Shown here in pieces: positions 15,961 to 24,720 of a stretch of DNA of 64,000 nucleotides (position 1 is the first letter of the stretch; each line of letters starts with the position of its first letter). Under the pieces are notes generated by a model. The model saw nothing but the letters and a program-made list of their open reading frames with translations. It was not told the DNA's origin and searched no databases. Source of the stretch: Brucella tritici (GTDB lineage: Bacteria; Pseudomonadota; Alphaproteobacteria; Rhizobiales; Rhizobiaceae). The position numbers and the translations under genes were made by a program. The stretch is taken from positions 1 to 64,000 of the forward strand of contig NZ_WBWA01000017.1 of NCBI RefSeq assembly GCF_008932295.1, in the 5' to 3' direction.

Positions 15961-17277
15961 TCAGAGGTAATCCTTGCGGATTTCCGACACGGCGTTCTCG
16001 TGCGACGAGAAGCCCTCATAACGCGCCAGCGTGCGGGCATGTTTTGCAAATTCCGGATAGGCGGATGCCGTCACATAGCCGATGGACGAACGCTTGACGA
16101 AATCCGTAACCGAAAGCGGACCATAGGTGCGCGCCCAGCGGCTGGTCGGCAGCACGGCGTTCGGGCCAAGGCCGAAATTGCCGATGACGACCGGCGTATG
16201 CGGTCCCATCAGGATTTCGGCAGCTTCTGTGATATGGCCGAGATGCGCGAACGGATCGGTCGAAAGAAGCTCCAGATGTTCCGGCGCATAGTCGTTGATG
16301 AACTTGTAGCTCTCTTCCACGGATGACGTCAGGACGATACCGCCATATTTCCCGGTAAGCACGGTTTTGGAGAAGCCGACGCGCTGTTCGGTCATGCGCG
16401 CCCAATGGTCCGGCAATGCAGCCAGCGCTTCTTCCGCGACGCGGCGGCTGTGCGTGACGAGCCATGCCGACGAATCCGGGCCATGTTCCGCCTCGATCAA
16501 AAGGTCGAGCGCGGCAAGTCCGCCCTTCACCGTGTCGTCGGCGAAAATGACAGCTTCCGAAGGGCCAGCAGGCAGGCCGGGATCGATAACGCCGCCAAGC
16601 AGGCGCTTGGCAGCAACCACCCATGGGCTGCCGGGGCCGACGATCTTGAGCGCCGGCTTCACCGTTTCCGTGCCATAGGCGACGGCAGCAACGGCCTGCG
16701 CGCCGCCGACCTTGTAGACGGTTTCCACACCGGCAAGGCGTGCTGCAACGAGCGTGGCAGCATCGACCGAACCATCCGGCGTCGGCGGGGTGACAATGGC
16801 AAGATCAGGCACGCCAGCAACCACAGCCGGAACGGCGGTCATCATGGTGACGGACGGAAACGCCCCCTTGCCGCGCGGAATATAGAGCGCGACGGAACGA
16901 ATTGGCGTGAAACGGTCGCCTGCAAAGGCACCGGGACGCATTTCCTTCAGCCACATGGCCTCCGGCTTCTGTTCTTCATGGAAATGGCGAATATTATCGA
17001 TGCCGAACTGGATGGCCTCGATCACGTCTTTTTCCACCTTGTCGAAAGCGGCATCGAACTCGGCTTCCGTCGCCTTGATATTGGCCGGATCGACTTCAGC
17101 CTTGTCGAGATCGCGCGCAAAGCGGACAAGCGCCGCATCGCCTTCTGTGCGAACGGCCTCGATGATCGGCTTCACCTTTTCAATAAAACCGGACAGGTCG
17201 GTTTCCGAGCGCTTGAGAAGTTCGGCGCGCGCTGCGTCGTCCAGTTTAGCCAGTTCGTGAAAAGAAACATCGGACAT
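15961..17277 (-). CDS. HisD-like dehydrogenase, not classical histidinol dehydrogenase
   Basis: A 438-aa member of the histidinol dehydrogenase fold. The catalytic Glu333-His334 pair (DYAPEHL) and two HisD metal-ligand positions, His265 and His426, are kept. By eye against E. coli HisD, zinc ligand Gln259 is Glu262 here, ligand Asp360 is Asn367, and the histidinol-contacting His367 is Ala374. Paralogues of this kind include sulfopropanediol 3-dehydrogenase (HpsN), which oxidises a diol to an acid in two NAD steps. The operon has a GntR regulator, an ABC importer and two other alcohol dehydrogenases but no his genes. Start chosen at 17277 (AAGGAG 6 nt upstream); a longer reading to 17610 runs out of frame through the permease gene. 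Confidence 0.8.
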   Translation of the reverse strand: MSDVSFHELAKLDDAARAELLKRSETDLSGFIEKVKPIIEAVRTEGDAALVRFARDLDKAEVDPANIKATEAEFDAAFDKVEKDVIEAIQFGIDNIRHFHEEQKPEAMWLKEMRPGAFAGDRFTPIRSVALYIPRGKGAFPSVTMMTAVPAVVAGVPDLAIVTPPTPDGSVDAATLVAARLAGVETVYKVGGAQAVAAVAYGTETVKPALKIVGPGSPWVVAAKRLLGGVIDPGLPAGPSEAVIFADDTVKGGLAALDLLIEAEHGPDSSAWLVTHSRRVAEEALAALPDHWARMTEQRVGFSKTVLTGKYGGIVLTSSVEESYKFINDYAPEHLELLSTDPFAHLGHITEAAEILMGPHTPVVIGNFGLGPNAVLPTSRWARTYGPLSVTDFVKRSSIGYVTASAYPEFAKHARTLARYEGFSSHENAVSEIRKDYL

Positions 17278-17315
17278 GATCGGCTCCTTGCTGGTTGCGG
17301 TGGTGGCGCAACCCG

Positions 17316-18116
17316 TCATTTCGATTTGAGGAAGATGTCGAGCCCGACCAGCCGGTCGAGCAGGAAGATGGCGGCAGCGGCACAGGCGATGAAGACGACG
17401 GAGATCGCTGCAAGGTCTGGCGTGATGATGGACCGGATCGAATTGTAGATCTGCACCGGCAGGGTCACGATGCGTGCATCGACCAGAAGCAGGCTGACCA
17501 GAAATTCGTTCAGCGCCAGAATGAACATCAGAAGCGAGCCGCTGATGACGCCAGGCACGACGACCGGCAGCGTGACGAAGAAGAAAGTCGAGATTGGCCC
17601 TGCCCCGCAATTTGCGGCGGCAAGTTCAAGATCAGCATCGAGATTGGCGGCACTTGCCGTCACCGCCCAGATCATGAAAGGCAGATTGATGACGCAGGCC
17701 GCAATCCCTACCGGCCAGAGCTGACCTAGAATGCCAGCCTGACCGAAGATCAGCATCAAACCGATGCCGGAACCGATTAGCGGAATGGTAAAGGGCAGCA
17801 GCAGGTAAATCTGGATCGTCTTTTCAAACCGCACGGCATATTTCGCCAGCGCTATGCCCGCGAGCGTTCCGACCGGAATAGCGACGATAGTGCAGATGAA
17901 GGAAACGTAGAGTGAGCGCAGGAATGCATCCCAGAGGTCGCTCGTTCCGGCGATCTTTTGATACCATTTCAGCGAGAACCCTTCCGGCGGAAAGGTAATC
18001 ATGTTGCCGGATGTGAACGATGCGCCAAGCACCACAATGGTCGGTGCGGAAAGCAACACCAGAACGGCGATAACAAACGTCCATATGACGATGGATTTTG
18101 ACAGTGGCGAGGTCAT
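17316..18116 (-). CDS. Spermidine/putrescine-type ABC permease (PotC-like)
   Basis: A 266-aa inner-membrane permease with about six spans of the PotC/ModB family; the EAA loop reads LELAAANCGAGPISTFFFVTLP. It overlaps the preceding permease gene by 4 nt and would form the heterodimeric channel with it. It is part of the eight-gene HutC-regulated operon, and the next gene (HisD-like) follows after 38 nt. Confidence 0.9.
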   Translation of the reverse strand: MTSPLSKSIVIWTFVIAVLVLLSAPTIVVLGASFTSGNMITFPPEGFSLKWYQKIAGTSDLWDAFLRSLYVSFICTIVAIPVGTLAGIALAKYAVRFEKTIQIYLLLPFTIPLIGSGIGLMLIFGQAGILGQLWPVGIAACVINLPFMIWAVTASAANLDADLELAAANCGAGPISTFFFVTLPVVVPGVISGSLLMFILALNEFLVSLLLVDARIVTLPVQIYNSIRSIITPDLAAISVVFIACAAAAIFLLDRLVGLDIFLKSK

Positions 18117-19057
18117 TTGCGCGCCCTCCCCATGGCAAGCGTGCCTGCCCCGAACAACGTGAACACGATCCCGACGAGGATGGAGCCGACGCCGACCAGA
18201 AGCAGTGCGAGCGTCGCGCCGAGCCCCTGATCGGACGTACGGAAGAACTGGTCATAGATCGCATTGGCGATAAAATCCTGCGACCCGCCGCCCAGAATGG
18301 CCGGTACGGCAAAATCGGTGAGCGACAGCGTCATCACCACCAGTCCCGCGCCGATCAAGCCCGGACGGGCCATGGGCAGGACGACATGGGCGAAGGTCCG
18401 CAGCCAGTTTGCACCAAGCGAGCTTGCCGCCGCTTCCATTTCTTCCGGAATGGCGGTCAGCGCCGGTGCGAGCATCAGCACGGCGAATGGCAGCATATAT
18501 TGAATGAGGCCGAACAGAACCGCCGGATAATTATAGAGCAGCCGCATGGGCGCGATGCCGACAAAGCCAAGCGCCTCGTTGACCATGCCCTGATTACCGA
18601 GAATGATGAGCCAGCCATAGGCGCGCACGACCTGACCGATGAAGAAGGGCAGGAACAGCGCGATCAGCAGGAATTTGCGCAATGCAGCCGATGGCGTGCG
18701 CACCATGAGATAGGCATAGGGAAATGCCAGAAGAAGCGTGAATGCGGTCACGACGAGCGAGCCGAACAGGCTGCGCCATGCCACGGTTGCAAAGAGGCTT
18801 TCCGTCAGTGCACGCTTGTAATTGGCGAGCGTGTAATAATCCGACATCAGGAATGTCGAAGTGTCGAGCGTGCGCAGGCTGGTATCCGCGATCTGGATCA
18901 AGCCCAGCACCAGCAGTCCGACCAGAACAATCGCCGGAAGCAGCATCAGATAAGGCACGGCGCGATTGAACCGCGCGGGCCACAAAAAGGCTGCGATTGC
19001 TTCCAGCGCGTCCATGATGCGCCATGTCATGGGATAGGCAGTGCGTGCCGCTCGCAT
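18113..19057 (-). CDS. Spermidine/putrescine-type ABC permease (PotB-like)
   Basis: A 314-aa inner-membrane permease of the PotB family with about six spans. The EAA loop is EAAASSLGANWLRTFAHVVLP. It pairs with the PotC-like protein encoded next (4-nt overlap) and follows the binding-protein gene after 99 nt containing a stem-loop. Importers of this family carry polyamines, iron, and in many rhizobia organic sulfonates or other small solutes. Confidence 0.9.
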   Translation of the reverse strand: MRAARTAYPMTWRIMDALEAIAAFLWPARFNRAVPYLMLLPAIVLVGLLVLGLIQIADTSLRTLDTSTFLMSDYYTLANYKRALTESLFATVAWRSLFGSLVVTAFTLLLAFPYAYLMVRTPSAALRKFLLIALFLPFFIGQVVRAYGWLIILGNQGMVNEALGFVGIAPMRLLYNYPAVLFGLIQYMLPFAVLMLAPALTAIPEEMEAAASSLGANWLRTFAHVVLPMARPGLIGAGLVVMTLSLTDFAVPAILGGGSQDFIANAIYDQFFRTSDQGLGATLALLLVGVGSILVGIVFTLFGAGTLAMGRARK

Positions 19058-19109
19058 GTTTCAATTCCTGAATATTTGTCCGAAATGTTTGCCCGAAGAC
19101 GCCGGGCAT

Positions 19110-19135
19110 ACGGATCGCCCTATCGGGCGACCCGT
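19110..19135 (-). terminator. Stem-loop between binding-protein and permease genes
   Basis: ACGG plus TCGCCC (19110-19120) pair with GGGCGA plus CCGT (19125-19135) around a TATC loop, with one internal A/C mismatch. It lies in the 99-nt gap after the binding-protein stop. It probably stabilises the upstream transcript or attenuates downstream genes. Confidence 0.55.
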
Positions 19136-19156
19136 CTTGTTTTTCAAGGAGCTGGA

Positions 19157-20272
19157 TCAGCCCTGCATGATGGCCTTGAACTTCGAGAACCATTCGCTCT
19201 CGTTCTCCACCTGCACCTTTGCCGAAATACGGATGAGGTGTTTGAAATCCTCGTCCTTGGTCGGATAGGCCGGATCATTCACCAGATCGGCGGGCGGGGT
19301 CAGGCCCGGCACGACGCCCGGCAGGCCAAGGCCGTCGAGCCAGACCTGCTGCGCATCCTTGGTAAGTGCAAAGTTGATATATTCCTTGGCCCAGTAAAGC
19401 TCGTTTTCCGGCAGGCCCTTTGGAATCCAAAGGCCGTCTGTGTCGAACTTCGCGCCCTCTTCCGGAACGGTCCAGTCGATCTTGACGCCGTTCTTCTGGG
19501 CTTCGCGCGCATTGGTGGAAATGGTGCAGGCCAGATCGATTTCACCCTTCTGGAACCAGGTGGTGAAATCCGGGTCTTCGCCGAGAAGCGGCTGCTGCTG
19601 CTTCACCTTGGTGATGAAATCCCATGCGGGCTGCATATTGCCCGGAATGTCTTCCAGCTTGCCGCCACCGGCAACCTGCGCCGGGAAGTGGAAGCCGATG
19701 CCATCGTTATAAAGCGCGATGCGTCCCTTGAACTTCGGATCGAGCAGGGCGTGCCACGACTTCGGCGGGCCATCCGGGAAGGCTTCCGGACGATAGGCCA
19801 GCACATAGACATAGCCGTAGGTGTTGACGATCGGATAGCCGTCGAGACCGACAGGCTTGGCAAGATCGGTGGTGTTCTTGAGGTTCGACAGGTCCGACAG
19901 GTCTTCGGTCACGCCACGCAATGCCGATTTGGTCGCATTGGTGGTCGTATCCCAGTTGACGTGGATCGGCGGAACACGCTTTTGCGCTACCGCGGCCCAG
20001 AGCTTCGGCTGGATTTCGTTGTCTTCTGTCAGGTCGTGACGGATGGAAATGCCGGTCTTGGCGGTAAACGGATCGGATACGCCAGCTTTCAGCGCGTCCA
20101 CCCAGCTACCACCCCAGGCGCGCACGATCAGTTCCTTCGGCTTGGCCGGTTCTTCAGCAAATGCGCGCGACAGGCCGAGCGATGTCGTGCCGGCTGCGGC
20201 TGCAAAAGCACCTGCGCTCTGCAGGAAGCGGCGGCGGTCGAGTATCAGAAAAGGCTTCTTCATCTTGCTCAT
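19157..20272 (-). CDS. PotD-like ABC substrate-binding protein, Tat signal
   Basis: A 371-aa extracellular solute-binding protein of the PotD/IdiA type. The N-terminus has a classical twin-arginine signal (DRRRFLQSAG, residues 12-21) cleaved after AFA at residue 39. The mature protein begins with the family-typical VRAWGGSW block. Later features include TYGYVYVLAYRPEAFPDG and a hinge region near KGEIDLACTIS. It is the third gene of the operon. No conserved acidic polyamine pocket could be confirmed by eye, so the ligand is open; the flanking dehydrogenases suggest a hydroxylated or sulfonated C3-C4 compound. Confidence 0.86.
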   Translation of the reverse strand: MSKMKKPFLILDRRRFLQSAGAFAAAAGTTSLGLSRAFAEEPAKPKELIVRAWGGSWVDALKAGVSDPFTAKTGISIRHDLTEDNEIQPKLWAAVAQKRVPPIHVNWDTTTNATKSALRGVTEDLSDLSNLKNTTDLAKPVGLDGYPIVNTYGYVYVLAYRPEAFPDGPPKSWHALLDPKFKGRIALYNDGIGFHFPAQVAGGGKLEDIPGNMQPAWDFITKVKQQQPLLGEDPDFTTWFQKGEIDLACTISTNAREAQKNGVKIDWTVPEEGAKFDTDGLWIPKGLPENELYWAKEYINFALTKDAQQVWLDGLGLPGVVPGLTPPADLVNDPAYPTKDEDFKHLIRISAKVQVENESEWFSKFKAIMQG

Positions 20273-20310
20273 TTTGTTTCTCCTCTGGAGTTTCCCCGTA
20301 ACGTTTCAGT

Positions 20311-21447
20311 TCATGCAGCAAAGACGATGAGATCGCGGGCGTTCCAGCCAAGATGCACGGTTTCACCTTCTGCAAACTGGCTATGGCCGATGGGATCGTG
20401 GTCGAAGACGCGCATCAACACGTCTCCCAAGGCAGGAACCCGCAATTCATAGACGATGCGTTCGCCCTCGAAGATCGCATCCGTAACGATGCCTTCAAGC
20501 ACGGTATCGAGTTCCGCATGCGCTGCGGCGCTGCCGCCGATACGGATCTGTTCGGCGCGGATTGCGCACGAGACATTTGCGTTGGCGGCAACCGGTCCGC
20601 GCCCCTCGCCTGCCATGCCTAGCAGAGGCATTCCTGCATCGACCCGCACGAGATTGCCGTCGAGCGACGATGCCTTGCCGGAAATGAAATTGGTGACGCC
20701 GATGAAGTTCGCCACAAAGGCGTTGGACGGGTTGCGATAGGTCTCGGATGGCTGCGCCATCTGCTGGATTTCACCGCCATCCATGACGATGATTTCGTCA
20801 GATACGACGAGCGCTTCGCGCTGGTCATGGGTGACATTGATGGTCGTGACGCCCAGTTCCCGCTGGATACGGCGGAATTCGAGCTGCATTTCCTCGCGCA
20901 GCTTGCGGTCGAGGGCCGCCAGAGGTTCATCGAGCAGAAGTAGGTCCGGTTCAAAAACGAGGGCGCGCGCGATGGCCACGCGCTGTTGCTGGCCACCGGA
21001 AAGCTCGTGCACACGCCGCCCGCCGAGGCCGTTCAGGCGAACGAGGTCGAGATAGCGTTCCACCCGCTCAGGGATCGAACGCGCATCGAAGCGGCGCATT
21101 TTCAGCGGAAACGCGACGTTTTCGGCCGCCGTCATATGCGGGAAAAGCGCGAGCTTCTGGAAAACCATGCCGATGGAGCGCTTGTGCGGCGGCACGGCGC
21201 TGACAGCTTCGCCGTTGATGAATATTTCGCCGATGCTTGGCCGCTGGAAACCGGCAATGAGGCGGAGAAGCGTCGTCTTGCCGGAACCCGAAGGCCCGAG
21301 AATGGTCAGAAAACGGCCCTTGGCGAGATCGAAAGATGCCGCACGCACGGCATGGAAGCCGTTATAGATCATGCTGACATTGTTGACCGATACGGCAGCC
21401 GGTCCGTTGGAGACTTTACGGCCAGTTCCGGTTTCGGTTGTATTCAT
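20311..21447 (-). CDS. PotA-like ABC ATP-binding protein
   Basis: A 378-aa ATPase with Walker A GPSGSGKTT (residues 51-59), signature ELSGGQQQR, Walker B LLLLDEPLAALD and switch NVTHDQREA. A C-terminal TOBE regulatory domain occupies roughly residues 290-378. The match is to PotA/FbpC-type ATPases. It is second in the operon, 93 nt after the SDR gene and 38 nt before the binding-protein gene. It drives the PotBC-like permease pair. Confidence 0.92.
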   Translation of the reverse strand: MNTTETGTGRKVSNGPAAVSVNNVSMIYNGFHAVRAASFDLAKGRFLTILGPSGSGKTTLLRLIAGFQRPSIGEIFINGEAVSAVPPHKRSIGMVFQKLALFPHMTAAENVAFPLKMRRFDARSIPERVERYLDLVRLNGLGGRRVHELSGGQQQRVAIARALVFEPDLLLLDEPLAALDRKLREEMQLEFRRIQRELGVTTINVTHDQREALVVSDEIIVMDGGEIQQMAQPSETYRNPSNAFVANFIGVTNFISGKASSLDGNLVRVDAGMPLLGMAGEGRGPVAANANVSCAIRAEQIRIGGSAAAHAELDTVLEGIVTDAIFEGERIVYELRVPALGDVLMRVFDHDPIGHSQFAEGETVHLGWNARDLIVFAA

Positions 21448-21540
21448 CGCAGTTTCCCATTTCAGTCAAAGCACCGGAAGGTGCTTTATGAAGTTATTTC
21501 AATCCTGTTTCGCAATCTGCTGATGTTTCTCTTGAGAATA

Positions 21541-22317
21541 TCAGATTGATGCGAGATAGCCGCCGTCAATGGGGATCACCTGCCCCGTGACATAGGACGA
21601 TGCGGCGCTTGCCAGAAACACCACGGCGCCCGCAACATCTTCCATTGCGCCGAAACGGCCCTGCGGAATTTTGCCCAGCATCGCCTGCTGCCAGTCGTCA
21701 TTCTCGTAAAACACATCCGTCATGGCAGTGCGGAAATAGCCCGGCGCAATGCCATTGACGCGGATACCGGAAGGCGCCCATTCAGTGGCCAAAGCATGGG
21801 TCATGCCCATGAGACCGGATTTGGAAGAACCGTAAGGAGCGGCGGTTGGCACACCGACATAGGAGGTCAGCGAGCACAGATTGATGATCGCTCCACCCTT
21901 CCCGCTCTCTGTCATGTGGCGGGCGGCGGCCTGCGCGCAAAAGAACGCACCTTTGAGGTTGGTCGCCACGATGCGATCCCATAGCGCTTCGTCCACATCG
22001 AGCGAGGGACGGATTTCTTCATAACCTGCATTGTTGACGAGAATATCGAGGCCGCCGAGAGCATCTTTCGCTTGCGCGACAGCGGCTCCACAGGCCGCGA
22101 CGTCGCGCACATCGAGAGAAAGAGTTGCCGAAGTGCGGCCATGGGCGGCGATACGGGATGCCGTTTCGGAGAGGTCGTCGGACTTGCGCGCTGTAATGGC
22201 AACATCGGCACCAGCCGAGGCGAGTGCTTCGGCAATGGCCTGTCCCAGTCCCCGGCTGGCACCGGTAACCAGCGCTTTACGCCCGCTAAGGTCGAAAAGC
22301 GATAAAACCTGCATCAT
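21541..22317 (-). CDS. Short-chain dehydrogenase/reductase, first gene of HutC-regulated operon
   Basis: A 258-aa classical SDR. The cofactor motif is TGASRGLG (residues 18-25), the structural motif is NNAG (95-98), and the catalytic residues are Ser149 and Tyr162-x3-Lys166 (PYGSSK). It resembles gluconate/ketoacyl-type oxidoreductases. As the promoter-proximal gene of the operon it is probably a catabolic enzyme for the imported substrate. With the zinc alcohol dehydrogenase it could interconvert stereoisomers through a ketone, as proposed for other HisD-paralogue pathways. AGGGG precedes two possible ATG codons, at 22317 and 22314. Confidence 0.88.
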   Translation of the reverse strand: MMQVLSLFDLSGRKALVTGASRGLGQAIAEALASAGADVAITARKSDDLSETASRIAAHGRTSATLSLDVRDVAACGAAVAQAKDALGGLDILVNNAGYEEIRPSLDVDEALWDRIVATNLKGAFFCAQAAARHMTESGKGGAIINLCSLTSYVGVPTAAPYGSSKSGLMGMTHALATEWAPSGIRVNGIAPGYFRTAMTDVFYENDDWQQAMLGKIPQGRFGAMEDVAGAVVFLASAASSYVTGQVIPIDGGYLASI

Positions 22318-22655
22318 GTTCCCCTGCGGACCTTTGGCAAAACAATATTGTTGCCCGAACTTCTACTTGTTCTGGCTCCAATGTTTAGCAATTTTTTGTG
22401 GTCTCCCCAGCATAGGACCATCTTTTTTATAAGTTGTCTATACATATATATACAAAATTGGATTTTAGTCTTAGAACTTCTCTTCTAATGATGCTTATCA
22501 AGTGATGTTGGGCACCTGAAGCGACCTCTCATGGCACTGGAAAAATGCGGCTATCCGGGTTGATTCGGCCCAGGTTTTTGCCTGCCCCGCGCCGATCTCG
22601 GGTTTGAAAGCATGTTTCGGGAGGCGGCCTTCCCAACTCATGCTAGAAAGCTTTT
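22318..22655. other. Divergent intergenic region, SDR operon and alkB
   Basis: A 338-nt gap with an AT-rich core (22430-22500) carrying the HutC-type operator. It has no gene-length frame. The alkB-proximal half (22530-22655) is GC-richer and shows no recognisable element. Confidence 0.6.
22434..22455. promoter_or_regulatory. HutC/GntR-type operator upstream of the SDR operon
   Basis: TTGTCTATA (22434-22442) and TATATACAA (22447-22455) are inverted arms with one mismatch around CATA. The embedded TGTCTATACA matches the HutC-subfamily consensus TGTMTAKACA. The site is 117 nt upstream of the SDR start, on the promoter side of the operon that encodes a HutC-type regulator. Confidence 0.6.
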
Positions 22656-23294
22656 ATGAAAGACCTTTTCGACCAGATTGAACCGCGTGAAATTCTGGCG
22701 CCCGGCGCCGTGCTTCTACGCGGCTTTGCGCTTCCAAGCGAAGATGCTGTTCTGAAAGCTGTGACCGATGTTTCCGCTGTCGCGCCTTTTCGGCACATGA
22801 CCACTCCCGGCGGGTATCGCATGTCGGTTGCGATGACGAATTGCGGAGAATTTGGCTGGGTTACGGACCGGACCGGTTATCGTTACAGTACCGACGACCC
22901 GGAAACCGGCCTGCCCTGGCCTGCGATGCCGGATGCGTTTCGCGCGCTTGCCCAAAGTGCAGCCCGTGAAGCTGGCTATCCTGACTTTGAGCCGGATGCC
23001 TGCCTCATCAATCGTTATGAACCGGGTGCGAAACTTTCATTGCATCAGGACAAGGACGAACAGGATTTCAACAATCCGATTGTTTCAGTGTCGCTTGGTC
23101 TGCCCGCGACTTTCCAGTTCGGCGGACTGAAGAGAACCGACCCGATTGCGAAATATATCCTGCATCATGGTGACGTGGTTGTGTGGGGTGGACCGTCACG
23201 TCTCTTCTATCATGGCATACTCGCCCTGAAGCGTGGCGAGGACGAAAAACTGGGTCCGTTTCGCCTTAATCTGACATTCAGAAAATCGCGCTGA
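22656..23294 (+). CDS. alkB: AlkB, 2-oxoglutarate/Fe(II) DNA repair dioxygenase
   Basis: A 212-aa AlkB-type oxidative DNA demethylase that removes 1-methyladenine and 3-methylcytosine damage. The iron ligands are His130 and Asp132 (LHQDKDE) and His186 (FYHGIL). The 2-oxoglutarate-binding Arg203 and substrate-side Arg209 sit in RLNLTFRKSR at the C-terminus. NRYEPGAKLSLHQDKDE is the diagnostic AlkB block. Length matches the E. coli enzyme (216 aa). No ada gene is adjacent. The Shine-Dalgarno is weak. Confidence 0.95.
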   Translation: MKDLFDQIEPREILAPGAVLLRGFALPSEDAVLKAVTDVSAVAPFRHMTTPGGYRMSVAMTNCGEFGWVTDRTGYRYSTDDPETGLPWPAMPDAFRALAQSAAREAGYPDFEPDACLINRYEPGAKLSLHQDKDEQDFNNPIVSVSLGLPATFQFGGLKRTDPIAKYILHHGDVVVWGGPSRLFYHGILALKRGEDEKLGPFRLNLTFRKSR

Positions 23295-23397
23295 CAGTTG
23301 CCAAACGCGATTTTTGGAACAGAGAAGCGACAGAAATCGCCTTTTAATTGTGGCGAGCGACCGTTCTTTTTGCGGCAATTTTGTGGCGAGAGGGGGG

Positions 23398-24690
23398 TTA
23401 GTTAAACGCCCCGCCATCGCTTTTACTCTCTGGACGCTCCTTCGCAACCTTGTCGCGGTAGCCGCTGGCTCTGTAGGCAGCAATCGGTTCGATCGCCCCG
23501 CTGGTGCGGCGGCGTGCTTCCGCAAGGATCGGTTCGACATCGGTTCGATAGGCGCGTTTGAGCGTATCGGATGCCATCAGCGCATCGTTTTCCTGTTGGT
23601 AGGTTTCGAGCGCTTCACGATCCACCAGCAGCGCTTGCGCATAGGCACGGCGGATTTCATTGGCGGATGAGATCAGGCTTTCCAGCGGATCGGTCACATT
23701 ATGCGACTGGTCGATCATGTGCGCCGGGTTGAAATCCTTCACGCCGCGATACTCCGCATCGACCAACTCATTGAAAACAAGGAATAATCGATACGGATCG
23801 ATGGAGCCGGCATCGAGATCGTCATCGCCATATTTGCTGTCGTTGAAATGGAATCCGCCGAGTTTGCCGAACTGCATCAGCCGCGCCACGATCATTTCGA
23901 TATTGGTGTTGGGCGCATGGTGGCCGAGATCAACCAGACATTGCGCCTTGGGACCAAGCGTCGAGGCGATGAGATAATTGGTGCCCCAGTCCTGAACCAC
24001 CGTCGAATAAAAGGCCGGTTCATACATTTTGTGCTCGGAGAACAAGCGCCAGTCATCGGGCAGAGCTTTGTAGATTTCGCCCATCGAGGCCAGATAGCGC
24101 TCGAAAGCACGGGTGAAATTCTGCTGGCCGGGGAAATTGGACCCGTCGCCGAGCCAGACCGTCAGCGCCTTGGAACCGATGGCTTTTCCGATTTCGATAC
24201 ATTCGATATTGTGCTCGATGGCCTGCGCCCGCACCTTTGGGTCGATATGGGTGAGCGAACCGAATTTGTAGGAAAGCTTCTGGTCCGTTGCATCGGCAAA
24301 GGTATTGGAATTCATGGCGTCGAAGCCGAGGCCCAGCGCCGCGGCATGGGCTTTCAGCTTCTTCGGATCGGCCTTATCCCACGGAATATGCAGCGAGACA
24401 TTCGGCGTTGCGCGCGACAATTCGTTGATGACGGCGCAATCGTCGAGCTTGTCGAAAATGCCACGCGGCTCACCCTTTCCCGGAAAGCGCCCGAAGCGCG
24501 TGCCGCCCGTGCCGGTGCCCCACGAAGGCACGGCAACGAAATAGCTCGCCACCTTGTCCGTAATCTTGTCGATCTCGATACCGCGGCGCAAAAGCTGTTC
24601 GCCGAGCGCCTGATAATCGCTCTTCAATGCATTTTCGAAACCGGAATTATGCTCGGCGATGAAATCTGCCGAAATACGTTGATCGGACAT
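23398..24690 (-). CDS. rhaI: L-rhamnose isomerase, rhizobial RhaI type
   Basis: A 430-aa sugar isomerase converting L-rhamnose to L-rhamnulose in the cytosol. It belongs to the RhaI lineage of rhizobia (TIM-barrel xylose-isomerase fold), distinct from enterobacterial RhaA. Visible metal-site candidates include WLGDGSNFPGQ, the DLGHHAPNTN block and HFNDSKYGDDD. I start at 24690 (MSDQRIS) because GGGAGG is correctly spaced there; an in-frame start 12 nt upstream is less likely. It lies 30 nt after rhaD in the same transcript, matching the rhaDI arrangement of Rhizobium leguminosarum. Confidence 0.94.
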   Translation of the reverse strand: MSDQRISADFIAEHNSGFENALKSDYQALGEQLLRRGIEIDKITDKVASYFVAVPSWGTGTGGTRFGRFPGKGEPRGIFDKLDDCAVINELSRATPNVSLHIPWDKADPKKLKAHAAALGLGFDAMNSNTFADATDQKLSYKFGSLTHIDPKVRAQAIEHNIECIEIGKAIGSKALTVWLGDGSNFPGQQNFTRAFERYLASMGEIYKALPDDWRLFSEHKMYEPAFYSTVVQDWGTNYLIASTLGPKAQCLVDLGHHAPNTNIEMIVARLMQFGKLGGFHFNDSKYGDDDLDAGSIDPYRLFLVFNELVDAEYRGVKDFNPAHMIDQSHNVTDPLESLISSANEIRRAYAQALLVDREALETYQQENDALMASDTLKRAYRTDVEPILAEARRRTSGAIEPIAAYRASGYRDKVAKERPESKSDGGAFN

Positions 24691-24720
24691 GGTTCCTCCC
24701 AAAATGTCCTGATTATATGG

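Noticed and set aside
17278-17610. N-terminal extension of the HisD-like protein to 549 aa
   Set aside because: It is an out-of-frame shadow of the PotC-like permease gene; AAGGAG and family homology begin at 17277.
18098-20452. 784-codon plus-strand open frame opposite the PotABCD-like genes
   Set aside because: Antisense shadow spanning several confirmed minus-strand genes; composition is not protein-like.
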